From assembly GCA_009841225.1 (NCBI GenBank), contig VXMF01000002.1, positions 129,426 through 193,425 on the forward strand: DNA of 64,000 nt, in the 5' to 3' direction. This document shows positions 53,860-62,457 of this stretch, piece after piece. How positions within the stretch are numbered: the first letter of the stretch is position 1; each line of letters opens with the position of its first letter. The DNA is from Terriglobia bacterium (GTDB taxonomy: Bacteria > Acidobacteriota > Terriglobia > Bryobacterales > UBA6623). A model generated the notes under the pieces. That model had not been told where the DNA came from, made no database searches, and worked only from the letters and a program-made list of their open reading frames with translations. The position numbers and the translations under genes were made by a program.

Positions 53860-56171
53860 ACAAGGAGACGGCGGTCAGCATCCCATTCTCGGTCGAGGTC
53901 AGCCGGATGATCGAGGTGCTCGCTGAGCAGATCTATCCCACGGCGTTCGCGCTGCTTCGCGAGAACGTGCAGAACTCGTTCGACGCGGTGCTGCTTCGCC
54001 GGCATCGGTTCGGCAACTTCGCCGCCCGAATTGACGTGACCATAGATGAGTCGCGGATTGTGGTGTCGGACAACGGGATCGGGATGTCACGAGACGACCT
54101 GCGCGAACACTTCTGGCGCGCGGGCTCGAGCAGCAAGAACACCGATGAGGCCCGGGCCGCGGGAGTGGTCGGAACTTTCGGGATTGGGGCGATGGCGAAC
54201 TTCGGCATCGCGGAGGAGTTGCATGTCGAAACCGAGAGTGCGGTCACGAATGAGCGGACGGCGTGTTCGGCATACAGGTCGACACTATCCGTGACAGAAG
54301 ATTGCATCACGTTCGAGCAGCGTGAGCCCGTCGGTAGTCCGGGGACTTCTGTGACAGCGGTGATGCCGAAGGGAGAGATTCTGGACAGAGCGAATGCTGA
54401 AGCATACATCTCCGAGTTCGTTACGTTCTTGGCTACCGATGTGTTCGTTAACGGTCGCAAAGCGAGCGGCAATCCCGTTCAAACCGCAGTCGCGGAACTG
54501 GCCAACACGACGTGGTCGAGCGCGGATTCTGAATTGGATCTCGGCAGCGGCGTAGCGGCCACGGTTGAACTTTGGGGCGCCCTCAACGGTGACGTGCGCA
54601 TCTGCTTGGAGAAGATCGAGGTCGACGGAGAGCGGCTGGAGGGGCGGATGACACTCCGGCAGGGGACGGGAGTCCTGCGGACATTCCGGAGCGGGTTCGG
54701 TTTGGCGTCGACCGGCGTGGGCTCGACGTACTCCTTTGGCGGAGTGGCGGACTTCCTGTTCCTGCAGCCAACAGCAGGTCGTGAGGCCTTGACTACAGCG
54801 AGCAAGCAAGTTCTCCAGCGAATCGTGTCGAGGGTAGACGAGTTCGTCTCGATGAAGTTGGCGGAACGGCCAGAATGCAACGCCAGCGGCCCTTTCGCGA
54901 CATGGGTTCGGCAGCGGGGGCGATACGACCTTTGTTCCAACTTACGCGTCCGGATTGAACCAGGGGGAACGGTTCTGTTACGCGAAGTGCGCGAGGGATT
55001 CGAGGGGAGACGCCCGTTGGTCTACTGTGGGACGGATCGCGCGACAGTGGAGCATGCGTCGGAAGACCGGCCGATCATCGTGCCGGCAAGAAGTTCGCCA
55101 AGACGTGACTGCGAGATCAACTACTTGCGGCGGTACTGCGACATCGAAGAGCTGTCTGATCAGCCTAGGGTTCTCCTCGAGAAACCGAGTGTGGACTGCA
55201 CTGCCGCAGAGAAGGCACTGGCGTTCCGAGTTGGCTCGATACTGTCGGGCGACTACTTCCTCAATGCGCAGGTCCGGTTCGGGAGCATTTCTCACGACTT
55301 GCCGGTTCTGGTCGATCAGGGAGCGACGCCAGTGGCGGTCTTCCTCAACCCTGACGGCCCGACCGCGAAGATCATCCTCAAGGTCTACGACGAGCAGTAC
55401 TCCGCTTTCGGCGACATGGCAAAGGACTTTGTCAGGAACATGATCTTCCCACGCGTCTCAGATCTTGTCCCCACGGCTACCCGCCAGGGGGCGCAAGCGT
55501 TTCTGAAATCGATCAGCCGACAGCGGGAAGTGTTCGAGTACGAGGCATCAGATCTCGAGAGTTTGACCTCACTCTGGAACGACTACATGAGCGGGAGACT
55601 GAGTTTTCAGCAGGCGTCGGAGAGGTCAGCTAGAGTCGCGACCCGGAGCTACCAAGTGGTCGACGGCACTGCAGCGGGCTCGATGCGGGACGTGGTGCCG
55701 GACGTGATCGAGAACGAGTCCTTGACTGCTGCCGAGGGCCAAGAGGACCACGGCGCACTTCCGCCCATCCAGCGGCTCGATATACAGACAGGCAAGAAGC
55801 TTCTCACCATTGCGGCCGACGAGCCGGCGCTGAAGGGTTACAGGTGTTTCCTCGCGATCACCAACCGGATTCAGGAGGAGCATGGCGATTTCTTCCTCCA
55901 GCCACACCGGACATCGGTCGTCTGGGGCGGCCAACGGGCGCTGTTCATCTTTCAGCACCATTCTGGCGAGTTCGGTCTGTACTACGACCTACAGACGCGG
56001 AACCTCATCAGCGATCAGTCTGGTGGCGGTGCGATCATGCCTTGCACGATAGTGATGAAGAATCGGGTGTTCATACCGATCCCTACGGCGATTCAAGAGA
56101 CCTTCTTACCGAACGCGGACGAGAGGAAGAGGTTCGAAGTGAAGTGCGACATCCTCCAGATCGAGCGTTGA
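53856..56171 (+). CDS. HSP90-like (GHKL) ATPase
   Basis: A 771-residue cytoplasmic protein with an N-terminal HSP90-type ATPase. The N-box is LLRENVQNSFDAV (E36 catalytic, N40 Mg-binding), the G1 box is DNGIGM (72-77), the lid is WRAGSSSKN and the G2 box is GVVGTFGIGAMANFGIAEEL (103-122). The order and wording follow HtpG/HSP90 more closely than MutL or histidine kinases. A middle domain with FLATDVFVNGRKA follows. The remaining 500 residues do not resemble the HtpG C-terminal dimer domain and I do not recognise them. The gene is the second of a coupled pair with the metallophosphoesterase. Proteins of this layout often sit in conflict or defence loci. Confidence 0.85.
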   Translation: MNKETAVSIPFSVEVSRMIEVLAEQIYPTAFALLRENVQNSFDAVLLRRHRFGNFAARIDVTIDESRIVVSDNGIGMSRDDLREHFWRAGSSSKNTDEARAAGVVGTFGIGAMANFGIAEELHVETESAVTNERTACSAYRSTLSVTEDCITFEQREPVGSPGTSVTAVMPKGEILDRANAEAYISEFVTFLATDVFVNGRKASGNPVQTAVAELANTTWSSADSELDLGSGVAATVELWGALNGDVRICLEKIEVDGERLEGRMTLRQGTGVLRTFRSGFGLASTGVGSTYSFGGVADFLFLQPTAGREALTTASKQVLQRIVSRVDEFVSMKLAERPECNASGPFATWVRQRGRYDLCSNLRVRIEPGGTVLLREVREGFEGRRPLVYCGTDRATVEHASEDRPIIVPARSSPRRDCEINYLRRYCDIEELSDQPRVLLEKPSVDCTAAEKALAFRVGSILSGDYFLNAQVRFGSISHDLPVLVDQGATPVAVFLNPDGPTAKIILKVYDEQYSAFGDMAKDFVRNMIFPRVSDLVPTATRQGAQAFLKSISRQREVFEYEASDLESLTSLWNDYMSGRLSFQQASERSARVATRSYQVVDGTAAGSMRDVVPDVIENESLTAAEGQEDHGALPPIQRLDIQTGKKLLTIAADEPALKGYRCFLAITNRIQEEHGDFFLQPHRTSVVWGGQRALFIFQHHSGEFGLYYDLQTRNLISDQSGGGAIMPCTIVMKNRVFIPIPTAIQETFLPNADERKRFEVKCDILQIER

Positions 56172-56707
56172 AAGAGTGGCATAAATGCCACGGGAGCAAC
56201 GGAACGCCGAGCACCGGAGATGTTGTGGCGTCGCTTCTCAACCGAACCTTTGAGACCGGCATGGGGAGGCTGGCAACCGCCGTGCGAGACGACAGCGAAG
56301 AGGGCTGGAGCGGGGATTGTCCATGCTCATGAAACGTTAGGTCGCGTAGCAGGCACCGATCAGGTGGGCAAGCCGACTCCTCGGCCCGTGGGGCTACGGT
56401 GTGTCGTCGCTGCGCCGTCTCCCGCCGGAAGGCCACAGTCTCCTGGGTAAGTTGTTGGTCGTGGGCTCCTATTTCCCGAGGGGATAGGCGACCGGTGGTC
56501 ATCGGGCATGGATCGAGGCTAATCTCGAACCCCGCTGACCCTGCCGCACAGACGGTCGGGGCAGCAGCGTGAGCCGATCGAATGCCAATTCACATCTGGA
56601 ATGTTTCTTCTGCCCGCTGACGTCTGATCGGAAGCCAGGAACAGGCTCGAGGGGGTGTGATCGGTCCAGAAGCCATCTCAGAGAACCTTATCTCCAATCG
56701 TGGCTAT
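56172..56707. other. Right flank of the module: non-coding or decayed DNA
   Basis: No complete gene is seen in these 536 bases. Immediately after the ATPase stop is a palindrome, GTGGCAT-AA-ATGCCAC (56176-56191), a possible hairpin or regulator site. A short open frame follows (to 56332: VASLLNRTFETGMGRLATAV), which may be a remnant of a mobile element or host gene. The remainder carries stop codons in all frames I followed. Confidence 0.3.
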
Positions 56708-57604
56708 TCAAGCTCCGCCGCCCAGGCGTTCCTCCAAGATCATCCGCTCATGAAACCCGACGATCCGTAGTCGGCTCGGATCCGCGCCTAGAGCTGCCCT
56801 GGGCACGAGGCCGACCAATTCGGAGGCTGCCACCATCACGCCGAGCCCGGTTGCGAGGCGCGACACTTCGTCGAAGACCAGCGGCAGCGGTGTCAGGTCC
56901 GGCTGTGTGATGTTCATCGAGACTTGGGCGACCTGGGCCGAGTCCAGGTACATGCCCAGCGCCTTCACCCCCGGAAGGCCACCCGCCGCTTCACGGATCC
57001 GGCCGGCGATCACCTTCGCGGGCTGGGCGTCGCAGCACTCTAGCAACACGTTGTAGGCTACCAGCGGACCCCGGACTCCTACGCAGCATGCCCCGGCCGA
57101 AGGGTGCAGGCGGGGGCCTCCAATGTCTGGAAGGTATTTCCCGCTTTGGACGAATTCTGCAAGTCTTTCGAACCCCAGCTTGCGTACTGTCTCCAAGGGT
57201 CTTCGCTCCTCGCGGACGGCGGCGTGGCCGTATAGATACACCGGAAGGCCCAGTTCACTCCAAAGTCGCTCGCCAATCGACCGGGCGACCTCCACGCACG
57301 CATCCCAAGGAGTATCGTGCAAAGGCACGATCGGGACGACATCTATGGCGCCGACCCTTGGGTGAGCTCCGTCGTGGTCATTCAGGTCTATGCTCTCCAC
57401 GGCCTCCACGGCCGCCGCCGTGACAGCCGTGTAGATCACCCCGAGATCTGCTGCGAAAGTCAACACGGAGCGATGGTGGTCGTGATCGCTGTGCCGGTCC
57501 AGCAACCTCGCCCCTGACACCCGAACTACTCGCTCGAGCCGATCCAGCGTCGCCGGGTCTCGGCCTTCTGAGAAATTCGGAACACATTCGGCGAGTTGCG
57601 TCAT
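56708..57604 (-). CDS. ftcD: Glutamate formimidoyltransferase
   Basis: A 298-residue enzyme matching the formiminotransferase domain (N- and C-subdomains): ECVPNFSEGRD at the start, LDRHSDHDHHRSVLTF, DHDGAHPRVGAIDVVPIVPL, PVYLYGHAAV, KYLPDIGGPRLHPSAGACCVG, and NITQPDLTPLPLVFDEV. It transfers the formimino group from formiminoglutamate to tetrahydrofolate in histidine degradation. The cyclodeaminase domain found in fused versions is absent. No other hut gene is in the window. The ATG at 57604 is used because upstream codons do not match the family. Confidence 0.93.
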   Translation of the reverse strand: MTQLAECVPNFSEGRDPATLDRLERVVRVSGARLLDRHSDHDHHRSVLTFAADLGVIYTAVTAAAVEAVESIDLNDHDGAHPRVGAIDVVPIVPLHDTPWDACVEVARSIGERLWSELGLPVYLYGHAAVREERRPLETVRKLGFERLAEFVQSGKYLPDIGGPRLHPSAGACCVGVRGPLVAYNVLLECCDAQPAKVIAGRIREAAGGLPGVKALGMYLDSAQVAQVSMNITQPDLTPLPLVFDEVSRLATGLGVMVAASELVGLVPRAALGADPSRLRIVGFHERMILEERLGGGA

Positions 57605-57671
57605 AGTGCCCTGCTGCAATTGTCGCCCGACGGCTCCCGCGGCCGTCTCGTTCCCCTGATTGCTGCTCGGG

Positions 57672-57677
57672 TACACT
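57672..57677 (+). promoter_or_regulatory. -10 hexamer of probable leaderless ccmC transcript
   Basis: TACACT is followed after 5 bases (CAAGC) by the ATG at 57683. The expected transcription start coincides with the start codon. No -35 is visible. Confidence 0.35.
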
Positions 57678-57682
57678 CAAGC

Positions 57683-58378
57683 ATGGTGGCTGCTAGTTTG
57701 CGACCGGCTGTCCCGACAGCGCTGGCCTCGACCACGGCGGCGGCACTGCTCGCATCCATCTACCTGATTTTCATCTGGGTGCCGATGGAGGCCAGCATGG
57801 GGCCGGTCCAGCGCATCTTCTATTTCCACGTCTCCTCCGCCGCCATTGCTTTTGTCGGCTTTTTCATCGGCGGCGGGGCAGCGATCGCGTACTTGAGCAA
57901 TCGTGCCAGCCGGCTAGACGATCTGTCGGTGGCTTGCAACGAAGTCGGATTGCTGTTCGCGATCGTCAATTTGATCACCGGCTCTTTGTGGGCAAAGCCG
58001 ATTTGGGGGGTGTACTGGGCTTGGGACGCACGCTTGACAGCGATGCTCCTGCTCGCCCTGATCTATGCCGCGTACCTGATCCTGCGCCAATCCATCGCCG
58101 AGCCTAGCCAGCGCGCGACCGTTTGTGCGGTTGTATCGATCTTCGGCATGGTAGACGTGCCCATCGTGTACATGGCGAATCGCTGGTGGCGCACGCAGCA
58201 CCCGGCTCCCGTGCTTGGTGGTGACGGGTCGCTAGACCCTCGGATGACCTTCGTCCTGTTCGCAACGATGGCTTCGCTGGGCCTACTATTCTGGTGTCTG
58301 GTTCGTCAAAGGCGCAGGCTCGAGGCTCTGAGGCGCAAGACCGACGCACTCAGGCGTGAAGTACAGTCGCTGGCCTGA
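57683..58378 (+). CDS. ccmC: Heme exporter/heme-handling protein CcmC
   Basis: A 231-residue membrane protein with six helices. The heme-handling tryptophan motif is WGVYWAWD (108-115). The two conserved external histidines are H49 (FYFHVSSA) and H173 (RWWRTQHP). CcmC presents heme to CcmE in cytochrome c maturation system I. The ATG at 57683 is preferred over an upstream in-frame codon. The C-terminal charged helix (RQRRRLEALRRKTDALRREV) is longer than usual. A CcmD-like gene follows at 58399. The window contains several c-type cytochromes that need this pathway. Confidence 0.93.
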   Translation: MVAASLRPAVPTALASTTAAALLASIYLIFIWVPMEASMGPVQRIFYFHVSSAAIAFVGFFIGGGAAIAYLSNRASRLDDLSVACNEVGLLFAIVNLITGSLWAKPIWGVYWAWDARLTAMLLLALIYAAYLILRQSIAEPSQRATVCAVVSIFGMVDVPIVYMANRWWRTQHPAPVLGGDGSLDPRMTFVLFATMASLGLLFWCLVRQRRRLEALRRKTDALRREVQSLA

Positions 58379-58398
58379 CAGATAAAGGAGTCAACGGT

Positions 58399-58554
58399 TT
58401 GGAACCCAATTTCAAATGGCTTTGGGCCGCCTTCAGCATCGCTTGGGCGCTCCACGTCGGATACGTGCTGCTGTTGTCCGGCCGAACGCGCAAACTCGAG
58501 CGCCAAATCAGCGACCTACAAGAACAACTCAGGCAAGGCAGCAGACACAACTAG
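58399..58554 (+). CDS. ccmD: CcmD-like small membrane protein
   Basis: A 51-residue protein starting at TTG (58399-58401) behind AAAGGAG at a 7-8-base spacing: MEPNFKWLWAAFSIAWALHV, then GYVLLLSG and a basic/coiled tail RTRKLERQISDLQEQLRQ. One membrane helix followed by a charged helix, directly downstream of ccmC, is the classical arrangement of CcmD, which assists release of heme-loaded CcmE. Such short genes starting with TTG are easily missed. Confidence 0.8.
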   Translation: MEPNFKWLWAAFSIAWALHVGYVLLLSGRTRKLERQISDLQEQLRQGSRHN

Positions 58555-59066
58555 TAGGGCCACTCCCAAGTGACATAACAACGGCTAGGCCGAAATCAGC
58601 AGAATCGGCGTCCGGGCTGTGACTACGCTGCTGACCTCGAGCGAGGCGCTGAACGGGATCACGAACGGCACTTGAAAGACCCCCTCGAGAATGAGCGGAA
58701 CGAAGCCGGAAAACTAGGTGGAAATGTCAGCAGGACCGGCTAGAAACGCCGCATAGCCCCCTCCAATGAGCTGCTTGTCGATAACTAGAGAGTCGTCGCC
58801 AGCCACCCCGCTCAGCCCGCAGAAGCCTAAGAACGACGCTGCACTGGGCGCGACTTCTGACACGTAGCGGCCAACGGCGAAGCCGATTGGGCCGAACAAA
58901 ATCCCGGCCGTCACGGTGCACGGATTGACGTTTTCGGCTCAAAAGGCGTCAATCGTTTCAAATTCGTTGCGAAATACGGTCAAACCGTTGGTATTCGATT
59001 GACTCCGGGCGGTTCTAGGAGTATCAAAAAGCGACGCATAGTTTTGCCTGCAAGAGGAGGTCGAAA
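58555..59066. other. Intergenic region with possible decayed secreted-protein fragment
   Basis: On the minus strand, 58914 down to about 58585 is one frame broken by a single TAG. Its product (for example VAPSAASFLGFCGLSG, then EGVFQVPFVIPFSASLEVSSV) faintly recalls the Solibacter-type C-terminal domain TIGR03437. An inverted repeat, ATTGACG (58924-58930) and CGTCAAT (58947-58953), lies upstream of the TonB receptor promoter and may be an operator. The rest shows nothing further. Confidence 0.3.
58999..59060 (+). promoter_or_regulatory. Promoter and ribosome-binding site of TonB receptor gene
   Basis: TTGACT (58999-59004) and TATCAA (59022-59027) are spaced by 17 bp. A full AGGAGG (59055-59060) sits 6 bases before the ATG at 59067. 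Unlike the leaderless-type genes elsewhere in the window, this one has a conventional leader. Confidence 0.6.
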
Positions 59067-62000
59067 ATGCACACTCGAGCTTTCTTCATATTCGCGGCGA
59101 TTCTGCTCCTGACAGTGCCGTTAGTCGCCCAGATCAACACTGGAACGATTGTCGGCACTGTGCGGGATCCCCAAGGCGCGGTCATTCCCGGCGCCGATGT
59201 CACGGTCACGCTGACCAGCCTGGGCGATTCGATCGTTCTGAGCACCAACGAAGCCGGTGTGTACGTGGCGACTGGCCTGCGCCCCGGCATCTACCGGGTC
59301 CGAGCCGAGACGGATGGATTCAAGACGGCTGTCCGGGACGAGATCCGACTCGCCATCCAGCAGCGCCTCGAGGTCGGTTTCACCCTGGAAGTCGGCGACG
59401 TCACTGAACAGGTGGAGGTCGTCGCCCCAGTTGTGGGCTTGGAGGCCGAAAGCGGCCAGCTTGGCACCGTGATCGAATCCGCCGAGATCGAGGACCTTCC
59501 GCTCGACGGGCGGCGGTACTCCGACCTGATTCTGCTCAGTCCCGGCGCGGTCCCCGCACCGGGGGCGCGGTCCAATCCCCGGGAGGCGAGAATCAACGTC
59601 GACGGCAACTTCTCGCTCCAGAACTACTTCGCCCTCAACGGCGTCGACAACAACACGTTCACGACCAACGGGCAGGAGCGGAGCCCCCAGGCCGTTCAGC
59701 CGCCTCCTGACGCGCTCCAGTCCTTCAAGATCCAGACACGGACCTACGACGCCGAGTTCGGCTGGAGCCAAGGAGCGGTCATCAACGCCGAGATCAAGTC
59801 GGGAGCGAACGAATTTCACGGTTCCGGCTGGTACTTCCTTCGCAACGACAAGCTCAACGCCAACAACTTCTTCAACAATGCAGCAGGCATTGAGCGCGGG
59901 GCCGAGAACCGCAACCAGTACGGACTGACGTTCGGCGGCCCGGTCGCGAGGAACAAGACGTTCTTCTTCGGCGACTACCAGCGCACGGACGCCAGCAAGG
60001 CCGGTGGCGCGAACGGAACGGTTCCAACGGCACAGATGAAGCAGGGCATCTTCACGGGGGATCGCGACCTGGTGATCGATCGGGATGCAGATGGCACCCC
60101 CTTCTATCCCGAGATCGTGCCTTGCGTGGACGAAGTCAACGACATCCTCAATCTCGGGGCGAGCCGAACCGACGGGCGGCCTTGCGGCGACCCGGCGGGC
60201 ATGGCGCTCGGCGCGCTGTATCCAGATCCGAATTCTGGGAAGTTCGGCTTCCAATCGGCCCTCGATGTTCCGCTGGAACAGAACTCGTTCGACATCAGGA
60301 TCGATCACAGCCTGACAGACAAGGACACCCTCTATGGGTCCTACAGCTTTCTGCAAACCGACACCATCGTCGAGCAGGGCCCGTTCCCGAACCCGCTCGC
60401 CACTGGCGGGTTCACGGCCAACAGCTATGTCCGCGGCCAGTTGATGGCGCTGACCTGGAACCGGATCTTCAGCCCATCCGTGTTCAACAGCCTCCGGTTC
60501 GGATTCAACCGGATCTATTCGACGTCCGACCCCATCGCGCCCGAAGGCGACGCCGGGCCGGAGTTCGGCCTGAGCTCCCTTCCCGGCACGTTTGCCTACG
60601 GCCTTCCGCCGATCCGCGTGTCCGGCTACACGCTGCTCGGAACGTCGGAGTGGAGGCCGCAGTTCCAGACTTCCCAGGTCTTCCAGCTCTTGGACAACCT
60701 CAGCGTCATCAGGGGCAACCATTCGTTCAAGCTCGGCTTCGAGTACAAGCGAGCCATGAACGACTACCTGGACGTGAAGGCGCCCAACGGCCGCTACATC
60801 ATTCCTAACGGCTATGTTGGCGACGGGTTCGCCAACCTGCTGCTGGGTAATGTCGGCAGGGTCGAGGCCACCTCGGCGCTCGTACCCCACACGTATACCG
60901 ACGGGATGATGTTCTACCTACAGGACGCCTACAAGGCATCGTCCAAGCTGACGCTCAACTACGGGGTCCGGTACGAGTACTTCACGCCGATCGTGGAGCG
61001 CGACAATCTCATGTCCAACTTCGATCCCGACGCGAACGGAGGCCGCGGCGCTCTGATCACTGCGAATCCCGGCGACCTAGGGCAGGTGCCGTGCGAGTTC
61101 GAATGCGTGCAACGCGCGCAAGGCGGCGGGATCTTCGGCAGGGCGCTGGTCCATCCCGACCGCAACAACCTTGCGCCCCGCTTCGGAGCGGCCTATCGCA
61201 TCGGAAAAAATACGGTGCTCAGGGGCGGCTACGCCATCTTCTATCAAGCAATCGACCGGATGGGGAGCTCGGCCGCGCTTCCGCTGAATCCCCCGCAGCT
61301 GATCGAATTCCGCGGACAGGAGTCGCAATTCCACGAGCCGCCCAAGATGTTGCTAAGCGACCCGTTTCCCGGGGAAAGCAACGCGTTCAATCCCCAGCGC
61401 ATCGATCTCCGGAGCCGGAGCATGTTCGAAACGGCGCCGTGGTCGCAGCAGTACAGCTTTGGGTTCCAGTTCCAACTCGAACAGAGCTATCTGATGAATA
61501 TCTCCTACGTGGGCGGGGACTCGAACAACATCCGCAAGCTCCAGCCCTTGAACCAAGGCCGCCTGCAGTCGGACGGATCGGTCACGTATCCCTTCCCGGA
61601 CTGGGCGCGCCTGAGCGACCACCTGGCCAGCAACGGCAATGCCAACTACAACGCGCTGCAAGTGAGCCTGCGCCGAGCGATGGTCGGGGGCTTGGCCTTC
61701 AATATCAACTATACGTGGAGCAAAGCACTCGGCGACACGCAGGACAACCTTTCGGGGGGCGCATCTGCAAACCTCGTCCGGCCGCAGAACGCGTACGATC
61801 TGTCCGCTGACTACGGGCGCTTGGTCTTCGACCAGGCACATCGGTTCGTATTCAACTGGACGTGGGCGATTCCGTTCCCGCGCGACAGCTCCGCGCGGCA
61901 CGTGCTGGGCGGCTGGCAGTTCAACGGCATTTGGAGTTCCACCTCCGGTTCTCCCATCGGCATCCGCGGTCCCGACAGGAGCCGGACTCGGAGTCAGAAC

Positions 62001-62348
62001 CCCCGGGCGGATTGCATTGGCAATCCGGCAGGCCCGAGAACGGTTGAGCAGTTCTTCAACACGTCGGCCTTCGCAATCTCCGAGAACGGAACGTTCGGAA
62101 GCTGCGGCGTGGCTGCGCTGAGTGGCTGGCCGCATCACAACTTCGACCTTTCCCTGTTCAAGAACTTCGGGCTGGGTGAAGACGCCAAGCTGCAGATGCG
62201 GTGGGAGTTCTTCAACGCATTCAATACGCCTCAGTTCGACAATCCCGAGAACCGGGTGCACAACGGCCGGTTCGGCAGGACTACCCGCGTGCTCGATCCC
62301 CTGCGGGAAGGCCGGGTGATTCAGTTCGGGCTGAAGTTCATCTTCTAG
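59067..62348 (+). CDS. TonB-dependent receptor with carboxypeptidase-regulatory-like domain (Oar-like)
   Basis: A 1093-residue outer-membrane receptor of the acidobacterial Oar-like type. The signal peptide (FFIFAAILLLTVPLVAQ) is followed by a carboxypeptidase-regulatory-like domain (TGTIVGTVRDPQGAVIPGAD, ATGLRPGIYRVRAE), a plug (VIESAEIEDLPLDGRRYSDL, NYFALNGVDNN), and a large beta-barrel ending in VIQFGLKFIF with a terminal Phe. Such receptors import oligosaccharides or other large ligands using TonB energy. They are greatly expanded in Solibacter-like genomes. It is followed by a long hairpin and then a permease gene. Confidence 0.93.
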   Translation: MHTRAFFIFAAILLLTVPLVAQINTGTIVGTVRDPQGAVIPGADVTVTLTSLGDSIVLSTNEAGVYVATGLRPGIYRVRAETDGFKTAVRDEIRLAIQQRLEVGFTLEVGDVTEQVEVVAPVVGLEAESGQLGTVIESAEIEDLPLDGRRYSDLILLSPGAVPAPGARSNPREARINVDGNFSLQNYFALNGVDNNTFTTNGQERSPQAVQPPPDALQSFKIQTRTYDAEFGWSQGAVINAEIKSGANEFHGSGWYFLRNDKLNANNFFNNAAGIERGAENRNQYGLTFGGPVARNKTFFFGDYQRTDASKAGGANGTVPTAQMKQGIFTGDRDLVIDRDADGTPFYPEIVPCVDEVNDILNLGASRTDGRPCGDPAGMALGALYPDPNSGKFGFQSALDVPLEQNSFDIRIDHSLTDKDTLYGSYSFLQTDTIVEQGPFPNPLATGGFTANSYVRGQLMALTWNRIFSPSVFNSLRFGFNRIYSTSDPIAPEGDAGPEFGLSSLPGTFAYGLPPIRVSGYTLLGTSEWRPQFQTSQVFQLLDNLSVIRGNHSFKLGFEYKRAMNDYLDVKAPNGRYIIPNGYVGDGFANLLLGNVGRVEATSALVPHTYTDGMMFYLQDAYKASSKLTLNYGVRYEYFTPIVERDNLMSNFDPDANGGRGALITANPGDLGQVPCEFECVQRAQGGGIFGRALVHPDRNNLAPRFGAAYRIGKNTVLRGGYAIFYQAIDRMGSSAALPLNPPQLIEFRGQESQFHEPPKMLLSDPFPGESNAFNPQRIDLRSRSMFETAPWSQQYSFGFQFQLEQSYLMNISYVGGDSNNIRKLQPLNQGRLQSDGSVTYPFPDWARLSDHLASNGNANYNALQVSLRRAMVGGLAFNINYTWSKALGDTQDNLSGGASANLVRPQNAYDLSADYGRLVFDQAHRFVFNWTWAIPFPRDSSARHVLGGWQFNGIWSSTSGSPIGIRGPDRSRTRSQNPRADCIGNPAGPRTVEQFFNTSAFAISENGTFGSCGVAALSGWPHHNFDLSLFKNFGLGEDAKLQMRWEFFNAFNTPQFDNPENRVHNGRFGRTTRVLDPLREGRVIQFGLKFIF

Positions 62349-62352
62349 CAAC

Positions 62353-62392
62353 GCCGCCAGCCGCCCGGATCCGCGTCCGGGCGGCTGGCGGC
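62353..62392 (+). terminator. Strong hairpin after TonB receptor gene
   Basis: A perfect 17-bp stem (62353-62369 with 62376-62392) closed by a 6-base loop TCCGCG, starting 4 bases after the stop codon. The stem is almost entirely G/C. There is no T-tract, so it may act as an intrinsic-like stop or protect the mRNA end. Confidence 0.6.
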
Positions 62393-62457
62393 CCGGGAGT
62401 CTTGGCCGCTTCGCGAGGCCCGCTCGCGGAATGTGCGAAGCTGCAAGTCGAGCGCAG

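Noticed and set aside
56172..56707. Group II intron or retroelement
   Set aside because: Odd short frames suggested an intron remnant, but I could not find a reverse-transcriptase motif, domain V-like hairpin or boundary sequences.
59121..60890. 589-codon minus-strand open frame
   Set aside because: Antisense to the TonB receptor gene, which has a promoter, AGGAGG and clear domains. The antisense product shows no domain.
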